Shown piece by piece: positions 35,035-45,200 of a DNA stretch of 64,000 bases. Location: the NCBI RefSeq assembly GCF_000374825.1, contig NZ_KB895377.1:475390-539389 (forward strand), written 5' to 3'. The notes beneath the pieces were generated by a model that saw only the letters and a list, made by a program, of their open reading frames with translations, did no database searches and was not told the DNA's origin. Every line of letters begins with the position of its first letter. Position 1 is the first letter of the stretch. The DNA is from Paenibacillus sanguinis 2301083 = DSM 16941. GTDB taxonomy: Bacteria; Bacillota; Bacilli; Paenibacillales; Paenibacillaceae. A program made the translations under genes and the position numbers.

Positions 35035-36123
35035 ATGGCGTATCGGTATTCGCTGGACCTGCAGCTTTTTGCCGGAGAGAAGACGGAGAAAGCGACCCCG
35101 AAGAAGCGGCAGGATGCCCGAAAAAAAGGTCAGGTCGCCAAAAGCCAGGATCTGACGGGAGCCTTCATTCTGTTGGCCGGTTTCTTAAGTCTCACCTTTT
35201 TCGGAGGATACATCAAAGAGCGCTTGATGATTTTGTTCACTGACGTCTTTTACCATCGGATGAGGATGAATGTGACCCAGGAAAATGTGATGACGATGTT
35301 CAGCGACTTGGGCGTTCAGATTTTATTGCTAATGGCTCCAATCTTTCTGGTCGTAGTGGTGATCGCCGTGATTGCCAGCTACGCGCAGGTCGGCTTCATG
35401 CTTACCGGGGAATCACTGAAAATGCAGTTCAGCAAGCTTGATCCTGTTAAAGGCTTTAAAAATATTTTCTCTATGCGATCGCTGGTAGAGTTCTTAAAGA
35501 CCTTATTAAAGCTTTCTATCATCGGTTATCTCGTATATTCAACAATCTGGGGGTATCGTGGTACCATCTCTTCCCTGGGGCATTTGTCTATACAAGACAC
35601 TTTCAATTTTACAGCTCGTCTAACTATGAATCTGGGCATTAAGATTGCAGCTGCCCTTATCGTGCTTGCGGTGCTGGATTATATGTATCAGAGATACGAG
35701 CATGAGAAGAGCTTGAAGATGTCCAAGCAGGATATCAAGGATGAGTATAAGAAGATGGAAGGGGATCCTCTCATCAAAGGGAAAATCCGTGAGCGGCAAC
35801 GGCGAATGGCGTTGCAGCGGATGATGCAGGAAATTCCTAAAGCAGATGTTATCATTACGAACCCTACGCATTTCGCTGTCGCGATCAAGTATGACGGCAC
35901 CCAGATGGAGGCTCCGCAGGTCATTGCCAAAGGTCAGGATTATGTGGCGCTTCGCATCAAAGAAATCGCCAAGGAGCATGGAATCATTACGATGGAGAAC
36001 AGGCCGCTGGCCCGTGCGTTATTCCAACGGACCGAGATCGGAGAGACCATTCCCGCCGATTTGTTCCAGGCTGTAGCTGAAGTATTGGCTTATGTATACA
36101 AACTTAAAGGCAAGGTTAGATGA
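35035..36123 (+). CDS. flhB: Flagellar export switch protein FlhB
   Basis: FlhB is the export gate protein whose autocleavage switches the substrate class from rod/hook to filament. The 362-residue protein has the N-terminal EKTEKATPKKRQDARKKGQV box and four membrane segments (about 41-60, 95-118, 155-172, 200-220). The autocleavage motif is NPTH (276-279), in ITNPTHFAVAIKYD. Its C-terminal domain is the full-length counterpart of the stand-alone YlqH at 5.2 kb. Confidence 0.98.
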   Translation: MAYRYSLDLQLFAGEKTEKATPKKRQDARKKGQVAKSQDLTGAFILLAGFLSLTFFGGYIKERLMILFTDVFYHRMRMNVTQENVMTMFSDLGVQILLLMAPIFLVVVVIAVIASYAQVGFMLTGESLKMQFSKLDPVKGFKNIFSMRSLVEFLKTLLKLSIIGYLVYSTIWGYRGTISSLGHLSIQDTFNFTARLTMNLGIKIAAALIVLAVLDYMYQRYEHEKSLKMSKQDIKDEYKKMEGDPLIKGKIRERQRRMALQRMMQEIPKADVIITNPTHFAVAIKYDGTQMEAPQVIAKGQDYVALRIKEIAKEHGIITMENRPLARALFQRTEIGETIPADLFQAVAEVLAYVYKLKGKVR

Positions 36124-36146
36124 TGATGGGATCGAGGGGAACAACG

Positions 36147-38183
36147 ATGAAAAAATTCAAAGAGTTATTTGTCCTTGTTGGCGTTATAGGTATTGTTCTA
36201 CTCATGATCGTTCCGATCCCGACATGGTTGTTGGACATTTTGCTGATTATCAATATCTCGCTTGCATTAATTATTCTGCTCGTCGCGATGAACACCAAGG
36301 AAGCACTGCAATTTTCCATTTTCCCGGCGATGTTGCTCATAACGACTTTATTCCGCCTAGCGCTGAATGTGTCGACCACCAAGCTGATTCTGGGGCAAGC
36401 CAAAGCCGGCCACGTTGTGGCCACGTTCGGCTCGTGGGTCTCCCAGGGGGAACCCGTTGTCGGTTTTGTCGTCTTCCTGATTCTCGTGGTTGTTCAGTTT
36501 ATCGTTATTACCAAAGGCTCCGAGCGTGTGGCCGAGGTTGCTGCACGTTTTACCCTCGATGCGATGCCCGGAAAGCAAATGAGTATTGATGCAGATCTCA
36601 ATGCGGGGATGATCAATGAACAGCAGGCACGCGAGCGCCGTAGAAAAGTGGAGAGAGAAGCTGACTTTTACGGGGCGATGGACGGGGCCAGTAAATTCGT
36701 TAAGGGCGATGCCATCGCCAGTATCATTATCCTCATCATTAACCTGATCGGCGGCTTTATCATCGGGATGACGATCCATGGTATGGAGTTTGGCGAAGCG
36801 ATGTCCACCTATTCGCTGTTGACCATCGGGGATGGTCTGGTGAGCCAGATTCCAGCTTTGCTGATCTCCACAGCGGCGGGGTTGATTGTGACTCGTGCTT
36901 CTTCCGAAGGCAATCTCGGTGATGATATCACGGGACAATTGCTGGCTTATCCTAAGCTGCTATATATTGTAGCCGGAACGATTGGCCTGCTGGGGGTGTT
37001 CACCCCAATTGGTCCTTGGACCACGCTCCCCTTCGCCGGATTACTTATCTACGCGGCATACGGAATGCAGAAAAACATCGATCGCCGCGCTGTCGAGCAG
37101 GAACAGCAGGAGGAGGAACAACAGATCGAAGAGGTAAGGAGTCCGGAGAGTGTCATCAATCTGCTGCAAGTAGACCCTATCGAATTCGAATTTGGATATG
37201 GCTTGATTCCGCTAGCGGATACAGGACAAGGCGGAGATTTGCTGGATCGTATCATTATGATCCGTCGTCAGTGTGCGCTTGAATTGGGATTGGTCGTACC
37301 GGTGATTCGTATTCGCGACAATATTCAACTAAAACCGAACGAATATGTCATTAAAATAAAAGGAAATGTCGTAGGTGGCGGTGAATTATTACTTAATCAC
37401 TATTTGGCCATGAGTCCTGGGATGGAGGACGATAGCATCACGGGTATTGAGACCCAGGAACCGGCCTTTGGCCTTCCGGCTCTTTGGATTGATGAAGCTA
37501 CCAAGGATCGGGCAGAGTTGTCAGGGTACACCGTGGTGGATCCACCGTCTGTAGTTGCTACACATCTAACGGAATTGATCAAGAAGCATGCACATGAGCT
37601 GCTTGGACGTCAAGAGACCAAAGCCCTGGTTGATAACCTTAAGGAAAGCTATGCCGTGCTTGTAGATGAACTGATTCCGTCCGTGTTGACCATCGGCGAT
37701 GTGCAGAAGGTATTGGCCAAGCTGTTGCGGGAGAAGATTTCTATCCGCGATATGGTGACGATCTTTGAAACGTTGGCGGATTACGGAACCTATACCAAGG
37801 ACCCGGATGTGCTGACCGAATATGTCAGACAAGCTCTTTCCCGGCAGATTACCCAGCAGTTTACGCAGCCAGGCGAAACGATGCGAGTCATTACCGTAGG
37901 ACCTACGTTGGAGAAGAAGATTGCAGAAAGTGTCCAGCAGTCGGAGCAGGGCAGTTATCTAGCGCTCGATCCGGCCTCGACACAGACGGTGTTCCAAAAG
38001 CTGACCGAGCAGATCAACCGCTTGATCCAAACGGGACATCAGCCGATTCTGCTGACCTCTCCAACGATCCGTATGTATTTGCGCCAGGTTATCGAGCGCA
38101 GTATGCAGGATATCCCGGTATTGTCTTATAGCGAGTTAGAGCCGAATGTTGAAATTCAGAGTGTCGGGGTGGTCAATTTATGA
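36147..38183 (+). CDS. flhA: Flagellar export gate protein FlhA
   Basis: FlhA is the largest gate component: eight membrane helices (residues ~1-310) and a four-part cytoplasmic domain that docks chaperone-substrate complexes. ATG 36147 with GAGGGG upstream gives 678 residues, against 677 in B. subtilis. In-frame ATGs at 36120-36126 overlap the flhB stop. The FIPEP-loop-adjacent FSIFPAMLLITTLFRLALNVSTT and the ARFTLDAMPGKQMSIDADLNAG segment are clear. Confidence 0.97.
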   Translation: MKKFKELFVLVGVIGIVLLMIVPIPTWLLDILLIINISLALIILLVAMNTKEALQFSIFPAMLLITTLFRLALNVSTTKLILGQAKAGHVVATFGSWVSQGEPVVGFVVFLILVVVQFIVITKGSERVAEVAARFTLDAMPGKQMSIDADLNAGMINEQQARERRRKVEREADFYGAMDGASKFVKGDAIASIIILIINLIGGFIIGMTIHGMEFGEAMSTYSLLTIGDGLVSQIPALLISTAAGLIVTRASSEGNLGDDITGQLLAYPKLLYIVAGTIGLLGVFTPIGPWTTLPFAGLLIYAAYGMQKNIDRRAVEQEQQEEEQQIEEVRSPESVINLLQVDPIEFEFGYGLIPLADTGQGGDLLDRIIMIRRQCALELGLVVPVIRIRDNIQLKPNEYVIKIKGNVVGGGELLLNHYLAMSPGMEDDSITGIETQEPAFGLPALWIDEATKDRAELSGYTVVDPPSVVATHLTELIKKHAHELLGRQETKALVDNLKESYAVLVDELIPSVLTIGDVQKVLAKLLREKISIRDMVTIFETLADYGTYTKDPDVLTEYVRQALSRQITQQFTQPGETMRVITVGPTLEKKIAESVQQSEQGSYLALDPASTQTVFQKLTEQINRLIQTGHQPILLTSPTIRMYLRQVIERSMQDIPVLSYSELEPNVEIQSVGVVNL

Positions 38184-39586
38184 GAGTAAAACGCTACATC
38201 GTAGACACAATGCCTGATGCTATGCTGAAAATCAGGAATGAGCTTGGAGCCGACGCCGTCATCTTGAGCACAAAGGATATGAAGGTAGGCGGCTTTCTCG
38301 GAATGTTTTGCAAGAAGAAGATTGAAGTCATCGCAGCGACGGAGAGCAACAGCACTCCCGCTGCGAAGGGAACTGGAACCAGGCAGCAGCCGCCCAAGCC
38401 TGCGGCTCCCGCGCCTGTTGCTCGCCGTGCTGTACCAGAGGCTTACCGCAAGTCATCACAGTTGGCCCCGTCACCATCCCCGGCAGAGAAGGCTGTAGCG
38501 GCTGGTACTGCAACGATGCTGCAAGAACAGGACGAGTTGCCAATGCCACCAGCTGCTGTGAATCCCGCTTCTGCCAAGGTTCAGATGGAGTCGAGAGCGG
38601 AAGGTTCCCCTATTTCGGCGGAGCAATTTGGAGAAGCCATTAAGCGGGCTTCAGCTCTCGGTACCTCACCGCTTATTTCTGAGCAGGCGAGTCCTGAGCT
38701 GCATAAGAAGGAAGAGGCACTGCTAGAAGAGATCAGACAGATGAAGCTGTGGATGAGCCAGCTGGCCAAGAAGCAGGGGGATGAGCGGGAATTGCCACCC
38801 AAGCTGCTGGAGATTTGCCAGCGTTTGACGGACCAGGAAGTATCACCGGAATGGGTTGAAGCTTGGGTGGATGAAGTGTACGACAAGTGGATGATTTCGG
38901 GGCGAAGCTTAAGCGATGAGGATGTGCTGCAGCGTACGAGAGAGACCATCCAGTCGTTCCTGAAAGGGAGAGTCAATTCCGGCATTGGAGAGCGCACACG
39001 GATCGTTTACATCGCTGGACCTACCGGAGTGGGCAAGACGACAACCATTGCGAAGCTGGCGGCGGACCAGATCTTCCGTCTCCGCAAGAAGGTAGGGTTC
39101 ATTACGGCAGATACATACCGAATTTCGGCTGTTGAGCAGCTTCGGACGTATGCTTCCATTTTGAACGTACCGATGGAGGTTGTACAATCTCCTGGCGATG
39201 TGCAGCGGGCCATGCAACGTTTGGAGCATTGCGATCTAATCCTGATGGATACCGCCGGACGCAATTACCTAAATGAGCTGTTCGTCGCAGAGTTACACAG
39301 TTTGTTGACCCCTTCCGACGAAAGTGAAACCTATCTGGTGCTGAGCTTGACCTCAAAGACGCAGGACATGAAACGGATTACCGAGCATTTCAGTAAATAT
39401 GATCTGACTCGGGTGATTTTCACGAAGCTGGATGAAACCGAGAGTTATGGTCCTATTTACAATTTGCTGGGACAATATCCACTTCAGGTCTGCTACCTGA
39501 CCAATGGTCAAAATGTGCCGGATGATTTGCTGCAGGCTGATGAGAAGCTTCTGGTCGACATTTTGCTGGGAGAGCAGCAGCCATGA
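38180..39586 (+). CDS. flhF: SRP-type GTPase FlhF
   Basis: FlhF helps set flagellar placement and number. The 468-residue protein has the N-terminal MRVKRYIVDTMPDAMLKIRNELG box and a basic, Ala/Pro-rich linker (about 55-130). The NG domain has G1 GPTGVGKT (280-287), ADTYRISAVEQLRTYA, the DTAGR motif and TKLDETESYG. It overlaps flhA and flhG by 4 bases each, so all three are translationally coupled. Confidence 0.97.
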   Translation: MRVKRYIVDTMPDAMLKIRNELGADAVILSTKDMKVGGFLGMFCKKKIEVIAATESNSTPAAKGTGTRQQPPKPAAPAPVARRAVPEAYRKSSQLAPSPSPAEKAVAAGTATMLQEQDELPMPPAAVNPASAKVQMESRAEGSPISAEQFGEAIKRASALGTSPLISEQASPELHKKEEALLEEIRQMKLWMSQLAKKQGDERELPPKLLEICQRLTDQEVSPEWVEAWVDEVYDKWMISGRSLSDEDVLQRTRETIQSFLKGRVNSGIGERTRIVYIAGPTGVGKTTTIAKLAADQIFRLRKKVGFITADTYRISAVEQLRTYASILNVPMEVVQSPGDVQRAMQRLEHCDLILMDTAGRNYLNELFVAELHSLLTPSDESETYLVLSLTSKTQDMKRITEHFSKYDLTRVIFTKLDETESYGPIYNLLGQYPLQVCYLTNGQNVPDDLLQADEKLLVDILLGEQQP

Positions 39587-40470
39587 ATGATCAGGCTGAG
39601 ACGCTCCGAAAGCTGGTGTCCGCAAGAGTAAATCCTGGTGCGCCCCAATCCGGCAAAGGGGCAGCTCGGATTCTTACTGTCAGCAGTGGCAAGGGCGGGG
39701 TGGGCAAATCCAATTTTACGTTGAATTTTGCTCTTGCCTTAAAGACGCTGGGGTGTAAGGTTCTGCTCTTTGACGCCGACATCGGGATGGCTAACATTGA
39801 CGTCCTTATGGGAGTGCGGTCCAGGTACAATTTGTATCATTTATTAAAGGGCGAAAGAGATATTAACGAGATCATCGAGTTGGGTACTCAGGCGTTGCCC
39901 TTTATTGCCGGAGGTTCCGGACTCGCCGATCTTTTTTCGCTCTCGGAATCGGATTTGAATGTTTTCACCTCGCAGATTGAAACACTGTCGGACGAGATGG
40001 ATTACATCATCTTCGATACGGGAGCGGGATTGTCGAAGGAAACGCTGAAATTCATAACGGCTGCGGACGAGTGCCTGGTCGTCACTACGCCGGAGCCTAC
40101 GGCGATTACGGACGCATATGCATTAATTAAAGTGGTGCATGGCATGGAAGAGGGGGCTAACTTTCGACTGGTGATCAACAGGGTCACCGGAGAGCCGGAA
40201 GCGCAGCAAGTGGCTGACAAAATTTCGCTAGTAGCCCGGCGCTTTCTGGATATGGATATTCCTACGCTCGGGTACATCCATGATGATACTCATGTCATGC
40301 AGGCGGTCAAGAAGCAGGTTCCTTTCTCTGTCGCTTTCCCCAGTTGTATGGCTGCCCGGGATATTCAGCGCTTGGCGTTTCATTACCTGAATGTTCCGCA
40401 AGTCAAGCCGAGGGATACTTTATCAGGAATCAAGGGATTTATGCACAAATGGTTAAAGCTAGCAAAATGA
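39583..40470 (+). CDS. flhG: MinD-like ATPase FlhG (YlxH)
   Basis: FlhG is the ATPase that stimulates FlhF and controls flagellar number and C-ring assembly. The 295-residue protein has the deviant Walker A SGKGGVGKS (35-43), LFDADIGMANIDVLMG, IIFDTGAGLSKETL and a C-terminal amphipathic membrane-targeting helix (GFMHKWLKLAK). An N-terminal QAETLRKLV segment resembles the FlhF-activating helix. Confidence 0.97.
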   Translation: MNDQAETLRKLVSARVNPGAPQSGKGAARILTVSSGKGGVGKSNFTLNFALALKTLGCKVLLFDADIGMANIDVLMGVRSRYNLYHLLKGERDINEIIELGTQALPFIAGGSGLADLFSLSESDLNVFTSQIETLSDEMDYIIFDTGAGLSKETLKFITAADECLVVTTPEPTAITDAYALIKVVHGMEEGANFRLVINRVTGEPEAQQVADKISLVARRFLDMDIPTLGYIHDDTHVMQAVKKQVPFSVAFPSCMAARDIQRLAFHYLNVPQVKPRDTLSGIKGFMHKWLKLAK

Positions 40471-40500
40471 TTCTGTATGAAGGAACAGGAGTGGAGGGCA

Positions 40501-41952
40501 ATGCCTTATCGAGTGTTGGTCGTTGATGATTCGGCGTTTATGCGGAAGATTATATCCGATCTCATCGAGCAGGACCCAGCCTATCGTGTAGAGGCCACCG
40601 CCAAAAATGGACGGGAAGCGGTTGAACAAGTCGTGGCCATTCAGCCGGATTTGGTGACCATGGATGTAGAAATGCCGGAGTTGAATGGTCTGGATGCTCT
40701 GAAAGTAATTATGAAAGAGCAGCCCTTGCCGGTGATCATGCTCTCCGGGATCAATGAGCAGGGGATGCGGGAGACCATCATGGCGCTGGAGCTTGGCGCC
40801 TTCGACTTCATCCGCAAGCCATCGGCTACCACCAGCTCGTATGACATCGAAGAGGTGGGGCGCGAGCTTCGCGAGCAAATGCGCGTAGCCATGCTGGCGA
40901 AGGAGCGGCGGGCCGCGCGGGCGGCGGCGCTGGATGCCGCCAAGGCGGAGTTGCCACCCGCAGCGCGCAAGTCGCGGGTGAGTGGACCACCGCCGCCAGC
41001 TACACGCGCGGCGGCTTCCGAGGCGCCCGGCGGCGCAGCACCCGCCTCGCCAGCGCCCGGGGCCTCCGGCAGCAGCAGCGGCACACCTGCTGCCTCGCTG
41101 CCCCGGGCGCCCCAGCCTCGGGCACAGACGAGGCTGGCTGGGGCCAGCCCGGCCGCGCCGAATGGCGGCCGGGCCACGGCAGGCCGGCGTGCGGATAAGG
41201 CGCCGGCAGAGAAGGCGCGGCCACCTGCTGGGGCCGCGCAAGAAGCGCCCGGCGGTGTGACGTCCGCCGGGGCAGCCCGGCCGCCGCGCGTATCGGCGCC
41301 GGTGGACCCGCCCGCGCCGATACGCGCGGCCGCGGGCACAGCCGGTCCGGCGTCCGAGGCCGGCCTGCGGACAAGCTTCACCGATCTGGTCGCGATCGGT
41401 ACTTCTACGGGCGGACCCAAAGCCTTGAAGGCCGTCCTGGAGAAAATCCCGGGGGATTTCCCGGCGCCGATTGTCATCGTGCAGCACATGCCCCCGAACT
41501 TTACCAAGTCCCTGGCTCAGCGGCTGAATAGCTTGAGTCAGTTGACCGTGGTGGAGGCCGAGCAGGGTGAAAGGCTGCATAGCGGTACAGCTTACATTGC
41601 GCCGGGCGGTTTTCATCTGAACGTCGTATCCGGCCCAGGCGGTGGTTACCGCGTACATCTTACAGAGCAGGAGCCGCGTAACGGACACAGGCCTTCGGTG
41701 GACGTCTTGTACGAATCGCTGCTTCCGCTGCAAGCGTTAAAGCGACATGTCGTGCTGCTGACCGGAATGGGCAGCGACGGAGCGAAAGTCATGAAGCAAT
41801 TGTATGATGCTGGCGTGACTTCCACCATTGCCGAGAGTGAAGAAACCTGCGTGGTGTTCGGAATGCCGCGCTCGGCTATCGAACTGAATTGCGTCAGCCA
41901 TGTTTTGCCGCTGCATGATATCGGTCCTAAGCTAGTACAAGTTGTGAAATAA
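40501..41952 (+). CDS. cheB: Chemotaxis methylesterase/deamidase CheB with long Ala/Pro linker
   Basis: CheB demethylates and deamidates chemoreceptors. The 483-residue protein has an N-terminal receiver (phosphoacceptor Asp55 in VTMDVEMPELNG). Its C-terminal esterase has the catalytic triad Ser302 (GTSTGGP), His329 (VQHMPPNF) and Asp426 (TGMGSDGA). Between them residues ~140-295 are Ala/Pro/Gly/Ser/Arg-rich low complexity encoded by very GC-rich DNA (about 40.9-41.35 kb). B. subtilis CheB has about 357 residues, so this linker is unusually long. ATG 40501 is chosen for GTGGAGGG just upstream; an in-frame ATG at 40477 lacks one. Confidence 0.95.
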   Translation: MPYRVLVVDDSAFMRKIISDLIEQDPAYRVEATAKNGREAVEQVVAIQPDLVTMDVEMPELNGLDALKVIMKEQPLPVIMLSGINEQGMRETIMALELGAFDFIRKPSATTSSYDIEEVGRELREQMRVAMLAKERRAARAAALDAAKAELPPAARKSRVSGPPPPATRAAASEAPGGAAPASPAPGASGSSSGTPAASLPRAPQPRAQTRLAGASPAAPNGGRATAGRRADKAPAEKARPPAGAAQEAPGGVTSAGAARPPRVSAPVDPPAPIRAAAGTAGPASEAGLRTSFTDLVAIGTSTGGPKALKAVLEKIPGDFPAPIVIVQHMPPNFTKSLAQRLNSLSQLTVVEAEQGERLHSGTAYIAPGGFHLNVVSGPGGGYRVHLTEQEPRNGHRPSVDVLYESLLPLQALKRHVVLLTGMGSDGAKVMKQLYDAGVTSTIAESEETCVVFGMPRSAIELNCVSHVLPLHDIGPKLVQVVK

Positions 41953-41980
41953 CGGAATCTCTTGGAGGAGGTGCCTCACC

Positions 41981-44071
41981 ATGGACATGAACCAATATTT
42001 ATCCATGTTTATCGATGAGTCGAACGATCATTTACAATCATTAAATGAAAAAATGCTAGAGCTGGAGAGCAACCCTGACGATATCAGCATTGTTCAGGTT
42101 ATCTTCCGTTCCGCTCATACCCTGAAGGGGATGGCGGCGACGATGGGCTTTGAGGATTTATCCTCGCTGACACATCAGATGGAAAATGTACTTGATCTGG
42201 TGCGCAATGAAAAGCTTAAAATGCAGGAGTTCATTTTTGACACATTGTTTAAAAGCTTGGATGCCTTGCAATTAATGGTCGAAGATATTACGCAAGGCGG
42301 TGAGGGCAAGGAAGATGTCAGTGCCATCGTGGCCGCATTGCAATCGATCGTGCGCGGCGATTTTGAAAATGGAGGCAATTCGGGGGCTGACCAACCAGCC
42401 GAATCTGGAACGGGCGGTTCAGCCGCTCCGGCTATTCAATTGGATGAGTTCCAATATTCCGTATTGGAGCAATCGATTGGTGAAGGTCATAAGGTCATGT
42501 ACATCGATGTGGCGATTCGCGAGGATTGTCAGTTGAAGGCGGCCAGAGCATACCTGGTGTTTGATCTGCTCGAGCGTTACGGCGAGATTGTGAAATCCTC
42601 TCCATCCGTCCAGGATATTGAGCAAGAAAAGTTTGACCGCAACTTCTCTCTCTATTACATAACTCAAAAAGAAGCTGCCGAAATCCAAAGTATGATTATG
42701 AACCTGTCGGAGATCGCTTCTGCCGAAGCAACGGCACTGGATCATGAGACTTTGTCACAGTTGGCTTCCGGGGGGATGGGGGCCGCAGCTACCGCAGATC
42801 CTACGGCTCCGGTGGTGGTCGAGAAGACATCTGATCCTGCACCTGCCAAAAAGGCAGATCCGGCTGCTGCAGACCACAATCACAAGAGCGTCGCACGAGC
42901 TGGCGGCGGAGCTCCTGCTCCTTCACGGACGATTCGGGTGGATATCGATCGCCTGGATGTGCTTATGAATCTGCTGAGTGAACTGCTGATTGACCGTTCT
43001 CGCCTGGAGCAATTGGCTGATGAAGTGAAGCGTACCGATCTTACAGAGACGGTGGAGCATATGAGTCGTGTCGGCAGCGACTTGCAGAATATCGTACTGA
43101 AGCTGCGGATGGTGCCAATCGATACGGTATTCAACCGTTTTCCGCGGATGGTGCGGGACCTGGCCAAATCGCTGGATAAGAAAATTGATCTCATCATCGT
43201 GGGTGCGGAAACGGAGCTTGACCGGACAGTCATCGACGAAATCGGCGATCCGCTCGTCCATTTGCTCCGCAATGCTGTTGACCATGGGGTAGAATCTACC
43301 GCAGAACGCATTGCTGCGGGCAAGCCGGAAACGGGTACAGTACAATTGCGCGCTTTCCATAGCGGCAATCATGTTTTCATTGAAATAGAAGATGACGGAC
43401 ATGGTATCGACCGGAATAAAATCCTGAAGAAGGCCATTAAGAACGGTGTTGTTACCGAAAGCGAAGGAAAGGCGATGTCCGATGAGCAGGTATACATGCT
43501 GCTGTTCGCCGCAGGTTTCAGTACGGCTGAGGTTATTTCGGATATATCCGGACGTGGAGTTGGACTGGACGTAGTCAAATCGAAGATTGAATCCTTGAGC
43601 GGTATCGTTTCTGTGGAATCCAAGCTGGGGCAGGGCACCAAGTTTTCGGTGCAATTGCCGCTAACCTTGTCGATTATTTCCGCCATGCTGGTCAAGGTAG
43701 GCCTGGAAAAATATGCGATTCCGTTGTCTTCTATAGTAGAGACTGGATTGATCAAGCGCGATCAAATCCGCGAGGTTCACGGCTACACCATGATTCCTTA
43801 TCGCAATACGCATATTCCACTGTTGTCACTCGCCACGCTCTTTGATGCTCCTGGTTTCTCCGAGAACGAGGAAGAGGAATCAGAGATTGTTGTGATCCGC
43901 AAGGGCGAAAGAATGGCGGCGTTGACGGTAGAGGAATTCATCGGTCAAAGCGAAATTGTCATCAAGAATCTGGGCAAATACTTGCCATCGGTTCAGGGAG
44001 TTGCCGGAGCAACTATTCTGGGCGACGGGCAGGTTGCGCTTATCATTGATCCCAACGCGTTCATCAAATAA
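41981..44071 (+). CDS. cheA: Chemotaxis histidine kinase CheA
   Basis: CheA is the receptor-coupled kinase that phosphorylates CheY and CheB. The 696-residue protein has all five domains: P1 with His46 (FRSAHTLKGMAATMGF), P2 near 150-235 after a Gly/Ser linker, P3 dimerisation near 310-375, P4 ATPase and P5 CheW-like. P4 carries DPLVHLLRNAVDHG, EDDGHGIDR and SGRGVGLDVV. GGAGGAGG precedes the start. It is followed by cheW, cheC and cheD. Confidence 0.98.
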   Translation: MDMNQYLSMFIDESNDHLQSLNEKMLELESNPDDISIVQVIFRSAHTLKGMAATMGFEDLSSLTHQMENVLDLVRNEKLKMQEFIFDTLFKSLDALQLMVEDITQGGEGKEDVSAIVAALQSIVRGDFENGGNSGADQPAESGTGGSAAPAIQLDEFQYSVLEQSIGEGHKVMYIDVAIREDCQLKAARAYLVFDLLERYGEIVKSSPSVQDIEQEKFDRNFSLYYITQKEAAEIQSMIMNLSEIASAEATALDHETLSQLASGGMGAAATADPTAPVVVEKTSDPAPAKKADPAAADHNHKSVARAGGGAPAPSRTIRVDIDRLDVLMNLLSELLIDRSRLEQLADEVKRTDLTETVEHMSRVGSDLQNIVLKLRMVPIDTVFNRFPRMVRDLAKSLDKKIDLIIVGAETELDRTVIDEIGDPLVHLLRNAVDHGVESTAERIAAGKPETGTVQLRAFHSGNHVFIEIEDDGHGIDRNKILKKAIKNGVVTESEGKAMSDEQVYMLLFAAGFSTAEVISDISGRGVGLDVVKSKIESLSGIVSVESKLGQGTKFSVQLPLTLSIISAMLVKVGLEKYAIPLSSIVETGLIKRDQIREVHGYTMIPYRNTHIPLLSLATLFDAPGFSENEEEESEIVVIRKGERMAALTVEEFIGQSEIVIKNLGKYLPSVQGVAGATILGDGQVALIIDPNAFIK

Positions 44072-44104
44072 GACGGTTCATATACTCTTAAGGAGGTTTT
44101 CCAC

Positions 44105-44566
44105 ATGGGAGAGGAATTAAAAGTTATCGTATTTAAACTGGGACAAGAGGAGTATGGAATTGACGTCGATAAGGTACAAACGATCGAACGGATGATGCCG
44201 ATTACCCGCGTACCCAAAACATTCTCTTTTGTCAAAGGGGTTATCAATTTGCGCGGCGTGGTCATTCCGGTAATCGATTTACGCGGACGTTTCGGTTTGC
44301 CCGAGGTGGAGCACACCGATCAGACTCGGATTATCATCGTTACGGCGGATGAGCTGGAAGTTGGATTTATTGTTGATTCGGCCAATGATGTTATCGATTT
44401 GGATTCTGACCTGATTGATTCTCCGCCAGATGTGGTAGGAGGCATTAAGGCCAAATATTTGCATGGGGTTGCCCGTATCTCCGAAGAGCGCTTGCTCGTG
44501 ATGCTGAATCTCTCGGAAGTGCTCAGCCGAAAGGAAATTATTCAGTTGGAAAGCCTAGAGGGCTAA
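44105..44566 (+). CDS. cheW: Chemotaxis coupling protein CheW
   Basis: CheW links receptors to CheA. The 153-residue SH3-like protein has VFKLGQEEYGIDVDKVQTIERM, GVINLRGVVIPVIDLRGRFGLP and a LIDSPPDVVGGIKAKYLHGVA region. AAGGAGG precedes the ATG. cheC begins 5 bases after its stop. Confidence 0.98.
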   Translation: MGEELKVIVFKLGQEEYGIDVDKVQTIERMMPITRVPKTFSFVKGVINLRGVVIPVIDLRGRFGLPEVEHTDQTRIIIVTADELEVGFIVDSANDVIDLDSDLIDSPPDVVGGIKAKYLHGVARISEERLLVMLNLSEVLSRKEIIQLESLEG

Positions 44567-44570
44567 AGCC

Positions 44571-45200
44571 ATGGATCCGGTCAAAGGATTTGAAGAATTC
44601 AAGATGGACATTTTGAAGGAAGTGGGCAATATCGGAGCCGGCAACGCGGCTACGGCGCTTTCCAAGCTGCTCGACAAGCCCATCGATATGGCTGTTCCAA
44701 AGGTTCAGATGCTTCCATTTGAAGCGATCGCTGAGCGCGTCGGAGGAGCCGAGAATATCGTGCTTGCTGTGTTCTTCCGCGTGGAAGGAGACGCGCCGGG
44801 CAACTTGTTTTTCATCCTTAGCCCGGAAGCAGCCAAGAAGCTCTTGCAGCGATTGGCAGGCATTAGCGTAGAAACTTTGCATGAGTTTTCGGAAATGGAA
44901 TGGTCGGCGTTGTCGGAAATCGGCAATATATTGGCAGGGTCTTATCTGTCTTCGTTGGCCGATTTCACCTCCCTGTCCATGACTCCTACGGTGCCGGCTC
45001 TTGCCCTTGATATGGCGGGGGCGATCCTAAGCTACGGGCTTCTGCAATTTGGAGAAATGGGAGATTCCGCCCTGCTGATCGATACCACGTTTATTGAAGG
45101 ATATCATGAGGTGGAAGGACAATTTTTCCTCATTCCCGACCCGGATTCCTTTGCAAAAATTTTTGCGGCGCTTGGAGTATCCACTGATCATGATTGGTGA
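44571..45200 (+). CDS. cheC: CheY-P phosphatase CheC
   Basis: CheC dephosphorylates CheY-P and binds CheD in adaptation. The 209-residue protein has both phosphatase motifs: Glu17/Asn20 in LKEVGNIGAGNAATALSKLL and a second pair in LSEIGNILAGSYLSSLAD. It overlaps cheD by 11 bases. It is related to FliY in this window. Confidence 0.97.
   Translation: MDPVKGFEEFKMDILKEVGNIGAGNAATALSKLLDKPIDMAVPKVQMLPFEAIAERVGGAENIVLAVFFRVEGDAPGNLFFILSPEAAKKLLQRLAGISVETLHEFSEMEWSALSEIGNILAGSYLSSLADFTSLSMTPTVPALALDMAGAILSYGLLQFGEMGDSALLIDTTFIEGYHEVEGQFFLIPDPDSFAKIFAALGVSTDHDW

Noticed and set aside
40641..41733. Long antisense frames over cheB
   Set aside because: Same GC-rich linker effect; the sense frame has intact CheB catalytic motifs.
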